From positions 1-64,000 of the forward strand of contig NZ_JAJUOS010000009.1 in assembly GCF_021378075.1 (NCBI RefSeq): a stretch of DNA of 64,000 bases, written 5' to 3'. Of this stretch, positions 56,405 to 64,000 are shown one piece after another. Each line of letters starts with the position of its first letter. Position 1 is the first letter of the stretch. Both the position numbers and the translations under genes were made by a program. The notes beneath the pieces were generated by a model. The model was not told the DNA's origin and did no database searches. It saw nothing but the letters and a program-made list of their open reading frames with translations. This DNA comes from Rhodobacter flavimaris. Lineage in GTDB: Bacteria > Pseudomonadota > Alphaproteobacteria > Rhodobacterales > Rhodobacteraceae.

Positions 56405-57136
56405 ATGAGCACCCCTCAATCCCAGACCGCACGTATCCATGCCCTTGATCTGGCGCGAAGCTTCGCGCTGGTGGGGATGGTGATCTACCATTCGGTCTAT
56501 GACCTGACATGGTTCGGAGTGCTTCCGGCGGGCATCGCGACGACAGGCTTCTGGTCCTATTTCGCGCGCACGGTGGCGGGCAGCTTTGTGTTCATCGCCG
56601 GGGTCAGCCTTTATCTGGCGCATGGACATCAGTTCCGGGCGCGGGCCTATCTGCGCCGCCTTGGGGTTCTGGCGCTGGCGGCGGCGGGCGTGTCGCTGGC
56701 CACCTACGTCTCCGACCCGGTTCGGTTCGTCTATTTCGGTATCCTGCACTCGATTGCCGTCAGCAGCCTCATCGGGCTGGCATTCCTGCGCCTGCCCTCG
56801 GTCGTGAGCCTGCTCGGTGCGGCGGTGTTCTTTGCGGTGCCATACTACGTCATTGGCGGGGCGTTCGACCATCTGGCGCTGGTCTGGCTCGGACTTGGCG
56901 CGCAGCACCCGCCCTCGATGGATTACGAGCCGGTCTTCCCCTGGGCCGGGCCGTTCCTGCTTGGCCTGGCGCTGGCCAAGGCGGCAGATGCCGTGGGCCT
57001 GTGGCAGTGGCTGCGTGGGCGGGGCGAGAGCCTGCGCTGGCTGGCTTGGCCGGGGCGGCACAGCCTTGCGATCTACCTGGTGCATCAGCCGATCCTGTTC
57101 GGGCTGGCATATCTGGCGGCGCGGGCGCTTGCCTGA
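56405..57136 (+). CDS. DUF1624 (heparan-alpha-glucosaminide N-acetyltransferase-like) membrane protein
   Basis: A 243-residue integral membrane protein with about seven helices. The opening RIHALDLARSFALVGMVIYHSVYDLTWFG is the DUF1624/acyltransferase-type signature, with the conserved His in YHSVYDL, and the C-terminal RHSLAIYLVHQPILFG motif matches. Such proteins are thought to move acyl groups across the membrane; no substrate is known here. It is convergent with cbbR, leaving seven bases. Confidence 0.78.
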   Translation: MSTPQSQTARIHALDLARSFALVGMVIYHSVYDLTWFGVLPAGIATTGFWSYFARTVAGSFVFIAGVSLYLAHGHQFRARAYLRRLGVLALAAAGVSLATYVSDPVRFVYFGILHSIAVSSLIGLAFLRLPSVVSLLGAAVFFAVPYYVIGGAFDHLALVWLGLGAQHPPSMDYEPVFPWAGPFLLGLALAKAADAVGLWQWLRGRGESLRWLAWPGRHSLAIYLVHQPILFGLAYLAARALA

Positions 57137-57143
57137 ACGGCAT

Positions 57144-58070
57144 TCAGTCCAGATGCGGCAGGTAAGAGCCTTTCATGGCGAGGATCTTATCTTGAATGCG
57201 GGCGGCAGCCGGGGTCAGGGGGGTGTCGCTGGTGTGCAGGATGTACCATTCGCGGATAAGCGGCAGGCCCTTGGCGGGCAGGCGCACAAGCCTGCGGCTG
57301 CGCAACTCCTCGATCACGGTGTGCTCTGAAATCAGCGCGATCCCTAGGCCCGCAATCACCGCCTGCTTGATCGTCTCGTTGCTGTCCATGACGATGCTGG
57401 CATAGCTCTGACCGCTGCCGATCCGGTCAAGGTAACGGTTCGCCAGAATACGCGTGCCCGAGCCTTCCTCGCGCATGATGAAGGTTTCGCGCAGCAGGGC
57501 CGCGTCGGGCACCTCACCGATCCCAGCCAGCGGGTGGTCCGGCGCGGCGATGATGACATGCGGGTGGTTGCCCAGCCGTTCGGCGATGACCGAGGGCGTG
57601 CGCGGCGGCCGCCCCATGATCGCCAGGTGCAGGGTGCGCGTGTCGAGCGCGTGGATGATCTCTTGCCGGTTGCCGATCGACAGGCGCACGTCAATGCCGG
57701 GGCAGCACTTGCGCATCGCGGCAACGATTCCCGGCGCGAAATACTTGCCGGTCGACACGACTCCCAGGTGGACGCGGCCCTCGTGCCCCTCCTGGACTGC
57801 GACAATGTCGCGCAGGGCGCGCGTCAGCTCCCCCTCGATCCGCGCGGCGGCGTCGAACAGAACCTGCCCCGCCTCGGTCAGCGTCATCGCCTGTCCGCGG
57901 TTGCGGTTGAGTAGCGCCGTTCCGACGGTATCTTCCAGCAATTTCAACTGGGTATGGATGGCTGGTGCGGTCAGGTTCAGCTGCTCGGCCGCCCCGGTGA
58001 TTGAGCCATCCGAAACCACCGCCACAAGGGCGCGCAACTGGCTAAGCTTTATACGGTCAGGGTCTAGCAT
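57144..58070 (-). CDS. cbbR: LysR-type regulator of the Calvin-cycle operon
   Basis: A 308-residue LysR-family activator. The N-terminal helix-turn-helix (about 8-66: LRALVAVVSDGSITGAAEQLNLTAPAIHTQLKLLE) is followed by the effector domain (about 95-295) with the CbbR-like NRQEIIHALDTRTLHLAIMGRPP and FIMREEGSGTR blocks. The divergent cbbF and the TNA-N7-TNA boxes at 58077-58113 support the assignment. CbbR senses metabolites such as RuBP or NADPH. Confidence 0.93.
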   Translation of the reverse strand: MLDPDRIKLSQLRALVAVVSDGSITGAAEQLNLTAPAIHTQLKLLEDTVGTALLNRNRGQAMTLTEAGQVLFDAAARIEGELTRALRDIVAVQEGHEGRVHLGVVSTGKYFAPGIVAAMRKCCPGIDVRLSIGNRQEIIHALDTRTLHLAIMGRPPRTPSVIAERLGNHPHVIIAAPDHPLAGIGEVPDAALLRETFIMREEGSGTRILANRYLDRIGSGQSYASIVMDSNETIKQAVIAGLGIALISEHTVIEELRSRRLVRLPAKGLPLIREWYILHTSDTPLTPAAARIQDKILAMKGSYLPHLD

Positions 58071-58076
58071 TAGATT

Positions 58077-58113
58077 TTATTTAATATGATTTCCTTTCTT
58101 TTAAATTTCATAA
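58077..58113. promoter_or_regulatory. CbbR operator boxes between cbbR and cbbF
   Basis: Two matches to the CbbR consensus TNA-N7-TNA: TTA-N7-TGA at 58077-58089 and TTA-N7-TAA at 58101-58113. Their starts are 24 bp apart in an AT-rich patch directly after the cbbR start codon, an arrangement fitting recognition and activation sites. Confidence 0.6.
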
Positions 58114-58173
58114 AACAAAACCCCATGCAAGCGTCTGCTCAACGAAACGCCGAAAACAGCTTGGGAGGAAGCC

Positions 58174-59181
58174 ATGGGTTCGACGGTTGCGCCGATTTCC
58201 CCCGAGGGAATTCCCGCCGCATTGCTGCCCGCGATCAGCGCGCTCTGCTCGGTCGGGCGCAGCCTTTCGCGGCAGATTGCCCGCGGCCCGCTTGGTGCCT
58301 CTCTTGGGCGCGATGTGGGCACCAATACCGGCGGCGACGGGCAAAAGGCGCTGGATGTGCTGGCCGATACCGCCTTCGCCACGGCGCTGACCGGGACGGG
58401 CGTGCGCTACTTCGCCTCGGAGGAACGCGAGGAGATCGTCGAGCTTGACCCCACGGGTCATCTTGCGCTGGCCATCGACCCGCTCGATGGCTCGTCCAAC
58501 ATCGACGTCAATGTCTCGATCGGCACGATCTTTTCGATCTACGAGGCCTCTGGGGGCGCCGAGGCCAGCTTTCTGCGCCGCGCCCGCGACCAGATCGCGG
58601 CGGGCTACATCATCTACGGGCCGCAGACCTCGCTGATCGTCACCTTCGGGCAAGGCGTGCGTTACTACACGCTCGACCCCGAAACGCAGGTCTTCGAGCT
58701 GGCGCAAGACCACCTGCGCCTGCCCGAGCAGTCGGGCGAGTTCGCCATCAACGCCTCGAACTACCGCCACTGGCCGATGCCGATCCGCGCCTATATCGAC
58801 GACTGTCTGGCGGGCGAAGAGGGGCCGCATGCGCGCAACTACAACATGCGCTGGATCGCCTCTCTGGTGGCCGAAACGCACCGCATCCTGACCCGTGGCG
58901 GGTTGTTCCTGTACCCCGGTGACGCGCGGCGCGGCTATACGCGCGGCCGTCTGCGGATGCTTTACGAATGCGCCCCCATCGCCTTTGTCATCGAACAGGC
59001 CGGGGGCAAGGCCAGCGACGGGTTGCTGGCCATCATGGATCAGCGTGTCGAGGACCTGCACGAGCGTATGCCGCTGATCTTCGGGTCGCCCGCCCAGATG
59101 GACCGGGTCACCGTCTACCACGATCTGCCCCCCGCCGAGACATCGGCGCTCTTCTCTGAACGCAGCCTTTTCCGAGTCTGA
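58174..59181 (+). CDS. cbbF: Fructose-1,6-bisphosphatase class I
   Basis: A 335-residue enzyme of the class I family. Metal-binding DPLDGSSNID is at 102-111 with Glu83/Glu84 (ASEEREE), a phosphate-site YIIYGPQTSLI, and KASDGLLAIMDQRVEDLHERMPLIFGSP at the C-terminus. Calvin-cycle CbbF proteins usually also act on sedoheptulose-1,7-bisphosphate. The ATG follows GGGAGGA. First gene of the operon. Confidence 0.96.
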   Translation: MGSTVAPISPEGIPAALLPAISALCSVGRSLSRQIARGPLGASLGRDVGTNTGGDGQKALDVLADTAFATALTGTGVRYFASEEREEIVELDPTGHLALAIDPLDGSSNIDVNVSIGTIFSIYEASGGAEASFLRRARDQIAAGYIIYGPQTSLIVTFGQGVRYYTLDPETQVFELAQDHLRLPEQSGEFAINASNYRHWPMPIRAYIDDCLAGEEGPHARNYNMRWIASLVAETHRILTRGGLFLYPGDARRGYTRGRLRMLYECAPIAFVIEQAGGKASDGLLAIMDQRVEDLHERMPLIFGSPAQMDRVTVYHDLPPAETSALFSERSLFRV

Positions 59182-59192
59182 GGATCAATAAA

Positions 59193-60065
59193 GTGAGCAA
59201 GAAACACCCTGTCATCTCGGTGACCGGCTCGTCGGGGGCTGGCACCACGACGGTCAAATCGACCTTCGACCAGATCTTTCGCCGCGAGGGGATCAAGGCG
59301 GTTTCCATCGAGGGCGACGCCTTCCACCGCTACGACCGCGCCGCGATGAAGGCCGAGCTGGAGGCCCGCACTGCTGCCGGCGAGGCGACCTTCAGCCACT
59401 TCTCCTACGAGGCCAACGAACTGGCCAAGCTTGAAGAGGTTTTCCGCACCTATGGCGAGACGGGCCGGGGCGAGACGCGCCACTACGTTCATGACGACCG
59501 CGAGGCAGAACGCTGGGGCACGGCGCCGGGCAAGTTCACCGAATGGGAGGCGTTCGAGGATGGCTCGGACCTGCTGTTCTACGAGGGTCTGCATGGCGCC
59601 GTGGTCAATGACGAGGTAAACATCGCCGCCCATGCCGATCTCAAGATCGGGGTCGTGCCGGTCATCAACCTCGAATGGATCCAGAAGATCCACCGCGACA
59701 AGGCCAGCCGGGGTTACACGACCGAGGCCGTGACCGACACGATCCTGCGCCGGATGCACGCCTATGTGCACTGCATCTGCCCGCAATTCACGGAAACGGA
59801 TGTGAATTTTCAGCGCGTGCCGGTCGTCGATACCTCGAACCCGTTCATCGCGCGCTGGATCCCGACGGCGGATGAAAGCCTTGTCGTGATCCGCTTCAAG
59901 AACCCGCGCGGCATCGACTTTCCCTACCTGACCTCGATGATCCAGGGCAGCTGGATGAGCCGCGCCAATTCCATCGTGATCCCCGGCGGCAAGCTCGACC
60001 TCGCCATGCAGCTGATCTTCACGCCGATGATCCACCGCCTCGTCAATGACGCGCGGCGCGCCTGA
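59193..60065 (+). CDS. cbbP: Phosphoribulokinase
   Basis: A 290-residue class I kinase that makes ribulose-1,5-bisphosphate. The P-loop GSSGAGTTT is at 12-20 and the ADHRYD-type region follows ([16 protein letters not shown]), then [14 protein letters not shown]. The start is GTG 59193. PRK is diagnostic for the Calvin cycle, so RuBisCO genes should follow beyond the window. Eleven bases separate it from cbbF and ten from cbbT. Confidence 0.97.
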   Translation: MSKKHPVISVTGSSGAGTTTVKSTFDQIFRREGIKAVSIEGDAFHRYDRAAMKAELEARTAAGEATFSHFSYEANELAKLEEVFRTYGETGRGETRHYVHDDREAERWGTAPGKFTEWEAFEDGSDLLFYEGLHGAVVNDEVNIAAHADLKIGVVPVINLEWIQKIHRDKASRGYTTEAVTDTILRRMHAYVHCICPQFTETDVNFQRVPVVDTSNPFIARWIPTADESLVVIRFKNPRGIDFPYLTSMIQGSWMSRANSIVIPGGKLDLAMQLIFTPMIHRLVNDARRA

Positions 60066-60075
60066 GGAGACAGCC

Positions 60076-62094
60076 ATGAACCAGATCGCCCAGCTTTCGA
60101 CCCCTGCCGAGACGATGATGGCCAATGCCATCCGCGCGCTGACGATGGATGCGGTGGAGGCCGCGAAATCGGGCCATCCGGGGATGCCCATGGGCATGGC
60201 CGATGTTGCTGCGGTATTGTTCAAGCGGTTCGTCAAGCTCGACCCCTCGGCGCCCGGTTGGGCGGATCGCGACCGCTTCGTGCTGTCGGCGGGGCATGGT
60301 TCGATGTTGCTTTATGCGGTGCATCACCTGCTGGGCTATGCCGATATGCCGATGGGTCAGTTGCGCGCCTTCCGGCAGTTCGGCAGCCGCACGGCGGGCC
60401 ACCCCGAATACGGCCACGCTGCCGGGATCGAGGTCACGACCGGGCCGCTGGGGCAGGGGATCGCGACCGCAACTGGCATGGCTCTGGCCGAGCGGATGCT
60501 GAATGCGCGCTTTGGCGACGAGCTGGTGGACCATTTCACCTATGTCATGGCGGGCGATGGCTGCCTGATGGAGGGGATCAGCCATGAGGCGATCGACATG
60601 GCCGGGCATCTGGGCCTCGGCCGGCTGATCGTGCTGTGGGACGACAACGGCATCACCATCGACGGTGGGACCGAGCTTTCGACCTCGACTGACCAGCTTG
60701 CCCGCTTCGCGGCAAGCGGCTGGCATGTGCAGCGTGTCGATGGCCACGCGGCCGAGGAAATCGCCGCCGCGATCGAGGCCGCCCGCGCCGACGCGCGCCC
60801 CAGCCTGATCGCCTGCCGCACGGTGATCGGCTACGGCGCGCCGACCAAGCAGGGTAGCCACGACGTGCACGGCGCCCCCCTCGGCGCGTCCGAGATCGCG
60901 GCGGCGCGCGAGGCGCTTGGCTGGACAAGCGCCCCGTTCGAGATCCCCGAGACGGTCTATGCCGAATGGCGCGCCGTTGCCGAGCGGGGCCGCGAGGCGC
61001 ATGCCCAATGGGCTTCGCGTCTGGCCAAGTCGCCCCTGCGCGACGAATTCACGGCCTTCCACACCGCCCCCGATGCCCGTGCGCTGGACGCCGCCATCGG
61101 CGCCTACAAGCACAGCCTGATCCAGAGCGCGCCCAACGTCGCCACCCGCAAGTCCAGTGAAATGGCGCTGGAGGTGCTCAATGAGACGCTGGCCAATACC
61201 GTTGGCGGTTCGGCAGATCTGACCGGCTCGAACAATACCCGCAGCAAGGGGATGACCTCGGTCCGCCCCGGCGATTTCGGCGGGCGCTATGTCCATTACG
61301 GTATCCGCGAGCACGGCATGGCCGCCGCGATGAATGGGATCGCGCTGCACGGCGGCTTGCGCCCCTATGGCGGCACCTTCCTCGCCTTTGCCGATTACGC
61401 CCGCGGGGCGATCCGGCTTTCGGCGCTGATGGGTGTGCAGGTCACCTATGTGCTGACGCATGACAGCATCGGGCTGGGCGAAGACGGGCCGACCCATCAG
61501 CCGGTCGAGCATCTGGCCTCGCTGCGGGCGATGCCGAACCTGAACGTGATCCGTCCGGCGGATGCGGTCGAGGCCGCCGAGGCCTGGCAGATCGCCGTCA
61601 CCGCCGAGGGCCGACCGAATGCGCTGATCCTGTCGCGCCAGAACCTGCCGATGATCCGGGGCCGCCATATCGACGAAAACCTGACCGCGCGCGGCGCCTA
61701 TCTGCTGCGCGACCCGGTCGAGGGGCGCGACGTGACGCTGATCGCTACCGGGTCTGAAGTGCAGATCGCCGTTGCCGCTGCCCGCCTGCTGGAAGAGCGC
61801 GGCCTCCGCGCCGCCGTCGTCTCGGCCCCCTGTTTCGAGCTTTTCGCTGAGCAGGGCCCCGCCTACCGGCTGCGGGTGCGCGGCTCTGCCCCGCGCGTGG
61901 GCATCGAGGCCGCGATCCGTCAGGGCTGGGATCTCTTCCTCGAACGCAATGACGCCTTTGTCGGCATGGCGGGCTTTGGTGCCTCGGCCCCGGCGGCGCA
62001 GCTTTACGAACATTTCGGCATCACGCCCGAGGCCGTCGCAGAGGCGGCGGAACGGGCCATCGCAAACAACCGCAAGCAAGAGGAACTGGCATGA
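60076..62094 (+). CDS. cbbT: Transketolase
   Basis: A 672-residue thiamine-diphosphate enzyme that regenerates sugar phosphates. The ThDP motif GDGCLMEG...DDN spans residues 160-191, the N-terminal [15 protein letters not shown] is conserved, and [31 protein letters not shown] lies in the pyrimidine domain. The ATG at 60076 has AGGAGA upstream; the frame to 60046 overlaps cbbP and is rejected. It overlaps the GAPDH gene by four bases. Confidence 0.97.
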   Translation: MNQIAQLSTPAETMMANAIRALTMDAVEAAKSGHPGMPMGMADVAAVLFKRFVKLDPSAPGWADRDRFVLSAGHGSMLLYAVHHLLGYADMPMGQLRAFRQFGSRTAGHPEYGHAAGIEVTTGPLGQGIATATGMALAERMLNARFGDELVDHFTYVMAGDGCLMEGISHEAIDMAGHLGLGRLIVLWDDNGITIDGGTELSTSTDQLARFAASGWHVQRVDGHAAEEIAAAIEAARADARPSLIACRTVIGYGAPTKQGSHDVHGAPLGASEIAAAREALGWTSAPFEIPETVYAEWRAVAERGREAHAQWASRLAKSPLRDEFTAFHTAPDARALDAAIGAYKHSLIQSAPNVATRKSSEMALEVLNETLANTVGGSADLTGSNNTRSKGMTSVRPGDFGGRYVHYGIREHGMAAAMNGIALHGGLRPYGGTFLAFADYARGAIRLSALMGVQVTYVLTHDSIGLGEDGPTHQPVEHLASLRAMPNLNVIRPADAVEAAEAWQIAVTAEGRPNALILSRQNLPMIRGRHIDENLTARGAYLLRDPVEGRDVTLIATGSEVQIAVAAARLLEERGLRAAVVSAPCFELFAEQGPAYRLRVRGSAPRVGIEAAIRQGWDLFLERNDAFVGMAGFGASAPAAQLYEHFGITPEAVAEAAERAIANNRKQEELA

Positions 62095-63092
62095 CCGTTA
62101 CAGTTGCCATCAACGGCTTTGGCCGCATCGGGCGCAACGTCCTGCGCGCGATCTCGGAGTCGGGGCGCGACGATATCGAGGTCGTCGCCATCAACGATCT
62201 GGGCCCGGTCGAGACCAACGCGCATCTGCTGCGCTTCGACAGTGTGCATGGCCGCTTTCCTGGCGAGATCACCGTCGAGGGCGACATGATGGATGTCGGG
62301 CGCGGCCCGATCAAGGTTACCGCCCTGCGCGACCCGCGTGAGCTGCCCTGGCAGGGCGTCGATGTGGCGTTGGAATGCACCGGCATCTTCACCGACCGCG
62401 ACAAGGCCGCGCTGCATCTTGAGAACGGATCGCGCCGGGTGCTGGTATCGGCCCCTGCAAGTGGTGCCGACAAGACCATCGTCTTCGGGGTGAACCACCG
62501 CAGCCTGACGCATGAGGACCGCATCGTCTCGAACGCGTCCTGCACCACGAATTGCCTCTCGCCCGTGGCCAAGGCGCTCAATGATGCAATAGGCATCAAC
62601 AAGGGCTTCATGACCACGATCCACAGCTACACGGGCGATCAGCCCACGCTGGACACGATGCACAAGGATCTCTACCGCGCCCGCGCCGCAGGTCAGTCGA
62701 TGATCCCGACCTCGACCGGGGCCGCCAAGGCCGTGGGTCTTGTGCTGCCCGAGCTGAACGGCAAGCTTGACGGGGTGGCGATCCGGGTGCCGACGCCCAA
62801 TGTCTCGGTCGTCGATCTGCTGTTCGAGGCCTCCCGCGACACCACGATCGAAGAGGTGAACGCGGCCATCCGCGCCGCTGCCGACGGGCCGCTGAAAGGC
62901 GTGCTTGGCTATACCGAGGCGGCCAATGTCAGCATGGATTTCAACCATGACAGCCGCTCGTCGATCTTCCACATGGACCAGACCAAGGTCATGGATCGCC
63001 GCCTCGTGCGTATCCTGAGCTGGTATGACAACGAGTGGGGTTTCTCCAACCGCATGGCCGATACCGCCGTGGCGATGGGGAGGCTGAACTGA
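62091..63092 (+). CDS. cbbG: Type I glyceraldehyde-3-phosphate dehydrogenase
   Basis: A 333-residue enzyme. It has the Rossmann motif [10 protein letters not shown] at 7-16, catalytic Cys151 in [12 protein letters not shown], and the C-terminal [12 protein letters not shown]. Asp36 after the second strand fits NAD use, though Calvin-cycle forms can also use NADPH. It lies between cbbT and pgk with overlaps at both ends (ATGA, TGATG), so it is the operon-borne copy. A separate housekeeping copy may exist. Confidence 0.96.
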   Translation: MTVTVAINGFGRIGRNVLRAISESGRDDIEVVAINDLGPVETNAHLLRFDSVHGRFPGEITVEGDMMDVGRGPIKVTALRDPRELPWQGVDVALECTGIFTDRDKAALHLENGSRRVLVSAPASGADKTIVFGVNHRSLTHEDRIVSNASCTTNCLSPVAKALNDAIGINKGFMTTIHSYTGDQPTLDTMHKDLYRARAAGQSMIPTSTGAAKAVGLVLPELNGKLDGVAIRVPTPNVSVVDLLFEASRDTTIEEVNAAIRAAADGPLKGVLGYTEAANVSMDFNHDSRSSIFHMDQTKVMDRRLVRILSWYDNEWGFSNRMADTAVAMGRLN

Positions 63093-64000
63093 TGGCGCTT
63101 CCCTCGATCCTCCAGGCCGATCTACGCGGCAAGCGCGTGCTGGTGCGGGCCGATCTGAACGTGCCGGTCGAGAACGGGCGCGTCACCGACACCACGCGCA
63201 TAGACCGCTTCGCTGCAGGGATGCGCCCGCTGTTGGCGCGGGGCGCGCGGCTGGTCATTCTGACCCATTTCGGCCGCCCCAAGCGCAGCGAGATGAACCC
63301 GGCCTATTCGGTGGACAAGCTGCGCCCGGCGCTCAGCCGCGCGCTTGGGGTCGAGGTGCGCTTTTCGGATGTCTGCGCGGACAACTCGGCGGTGATCCTG
63401 TCGAATGCCCTGCGCGAGGGCGAGGCGCTGCTGTGCGAGAACCTGCGCTATAACGGGGGCGAGACGGATAACGACCCCGCCTTCGCCGCCGAACTGGCCA
63501 AGCTGGGGGATCTCTACGTCAACGACGCCTTTTCCTGCGCGCATCGCGCCCATGCCTCGACCGATGCGCTGGCGCGCCTGCTTCCGGCCTATGCCGGGCC
63601 GCTGCTGGTCGAAGAGATCGACGCGTTGTCGGCGGCCCTTGAGGCGCCGCAAAAGCCCGCCGTCGCCATCGTGGGGGGCGCCAAGGTGTCCTCGAAGATC
63701 GCCGTGCTCAAGAACCTCGTGCGCAAGCTCGATCACGTCATCATCGGCGGGGGCATGGCCAATACGTTTCTTTTCGCTTCTGGGGCGGCCATGGGCCGGT
63801 CGCTTCACGAGGCCGACCAGGTCGAGACCGTCAGGGAGATCGAAGCTCTCGCCCGGGCGCATGGCTGCCGCCTGCACCTGCCACGCGATGTGGTGGTCGC
63901 CCGCGAATTCAAGGCGCAAGCCGCCCATGAGGTGGTGCCCGCCGATGCCTGCCCACAGGATGCGATGATCCTCGATGCCGGCCCCGAGGCCGTGGCCGAG
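63092..64000 (+). CDS. pgk: Phosphoglycerate kinase (cut off by window edge)
   Basis: 303 codons of a gene that runs past the window; the family is about 390-400 residues. Seen are RVLVRADLNVPVENGRVTDTTRI near 15-37, HFGRPKRS near 59, LCENLRYNGGE, YVNDAFSCAHRAHAST and VGGAKVSSKI. It interconverts 3-phosphoglycerate and 1,3-bisphosphoglycerate, the step before GAPDH in the cycle. The start overlaps the cbbG stop (TGATG). Confidence 0.95.
   Translation, partial: MALPSILQADLRGKRVLVRADLNVPVENGRVTDTTRIDRFAAGMRPLLARGARLVILTHFGRPKRSEMNPAYSVDKLRPALSRALGVEVRFSDVCADNSAVILSNALREGEALLCENLRYNGGETDNDPAFAAELAKLGDLYVNDAFSCAHRAHASTDALARLLPAYAGPLLVEEIDALSAALEAPQKPAVAIVGGAKVSSKIAVLKNLVRKLDHVIIGGGMANTFLFASGAAMGRSLHEADQVETVREIEALARAHGCRLHLPRDVVVAREFKAQAAHEVVPADACPQDAMILDAGPEAVAE

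Noticed and set aside
60043..62079. 678-codon frame antisense to transketolase
   Set aside because: Shadow of cbbT. Composition is dominated by Arg, Gly, His and Ala without domains.

Overview
The window is high-GC, densely packed chromosomal DNA from an alphaproteobacterium, most likely Rhodobacteraceae (Rhodobacterales). Pointers are the miaB-phoH-ybeY-corC-lnt-metK order, a SAM/SAH-type riboswitch ahead of metK, a HemP gene behind an iron-rhodo-box-like operator, a NDUFS4-like complex I accessory subunit, and a cbbR/cbbFPTG-pgk Calvin-cycle cluster. No tRNA, rRNA, CRISPR array or prophage was seen. The only mobile DNA is the end of an IS5-type transposase at the left edge. Layout: 1-1.9 kb is accessory (IS remnant, small iron-regulated hemP unit, glycosyltransferase). 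2-20 kb is mostly housekeeping: tRNA/rRNA modification and maturation (miaB, ybeY, trmB, queF), lipoprotein acylation (lnt), metK, aroA-cmk-rpsA-ihfB-lapA and trpF-trpB. At 19.2-20.8 kb an uncharacterised three-gene module encodes two exported proteins with extreme Asp/Ser tails and a membrane-anchored LuxR-type regulator. 20.8-25.6 kb holds galM, a degenerate DgoK-like gene and a Zur-controlled divergent zinc uptake locus (znuA / zur-znuC-znuB). 25.6-30.3 kb holds ugd, a tiny exported protein and yjbF-yjbH, suggesting exopolysaccharide. 30.4-39.2 kb is a catabolic operon (N-formylglutamate amidohydrolase-like enzyme, TRAP transporter, glutamine-synthetase-like ligase, aldehyde and alcohol dehydrogenases) with a divergent RpiR regulator. 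I read it as a candidate gamma-glutamylated amino-alcohol pathway. 39.3-43.2 kb is a four-gene ABC importer. 43.5-49 kb has small mixed genes (ABM monooxygenase, solitary ParA, exported rhodanese, membrane-anchored NYN nuclease, uvrB, NDUFS4-like, aroQ). 49-55 kb is a nitrogen operon read leftward: nirB, nirD, formate/nitrite channel, a fused PP2C phosphatase/Ser-Thr kinase, cyanase. Its leader carries two hexaloop hairpins of the ANTAR-target type, so nitrate/nitrite-responsive antitermination by a NasT/NasR-like protein encoded elsewhere is expected. 55-57 kb has an SH3-type exported protein and a DUF1624-type membrane protein. From 57.1 kb to the right edge runs cbbR and the divergent Calvin-cycle operon, cut off inside pgk. 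How the parts connect: nitrite and cyanate both feed ammonium. The catabolic operon would recycle glutamate. The Calvin operon provides CO2 fixation. Zinc and iron uptake are each under recognisable local operators. Start codons were moved from the longest open frame wherever a ribosome binding site, riboswitch or family alignment supported it.
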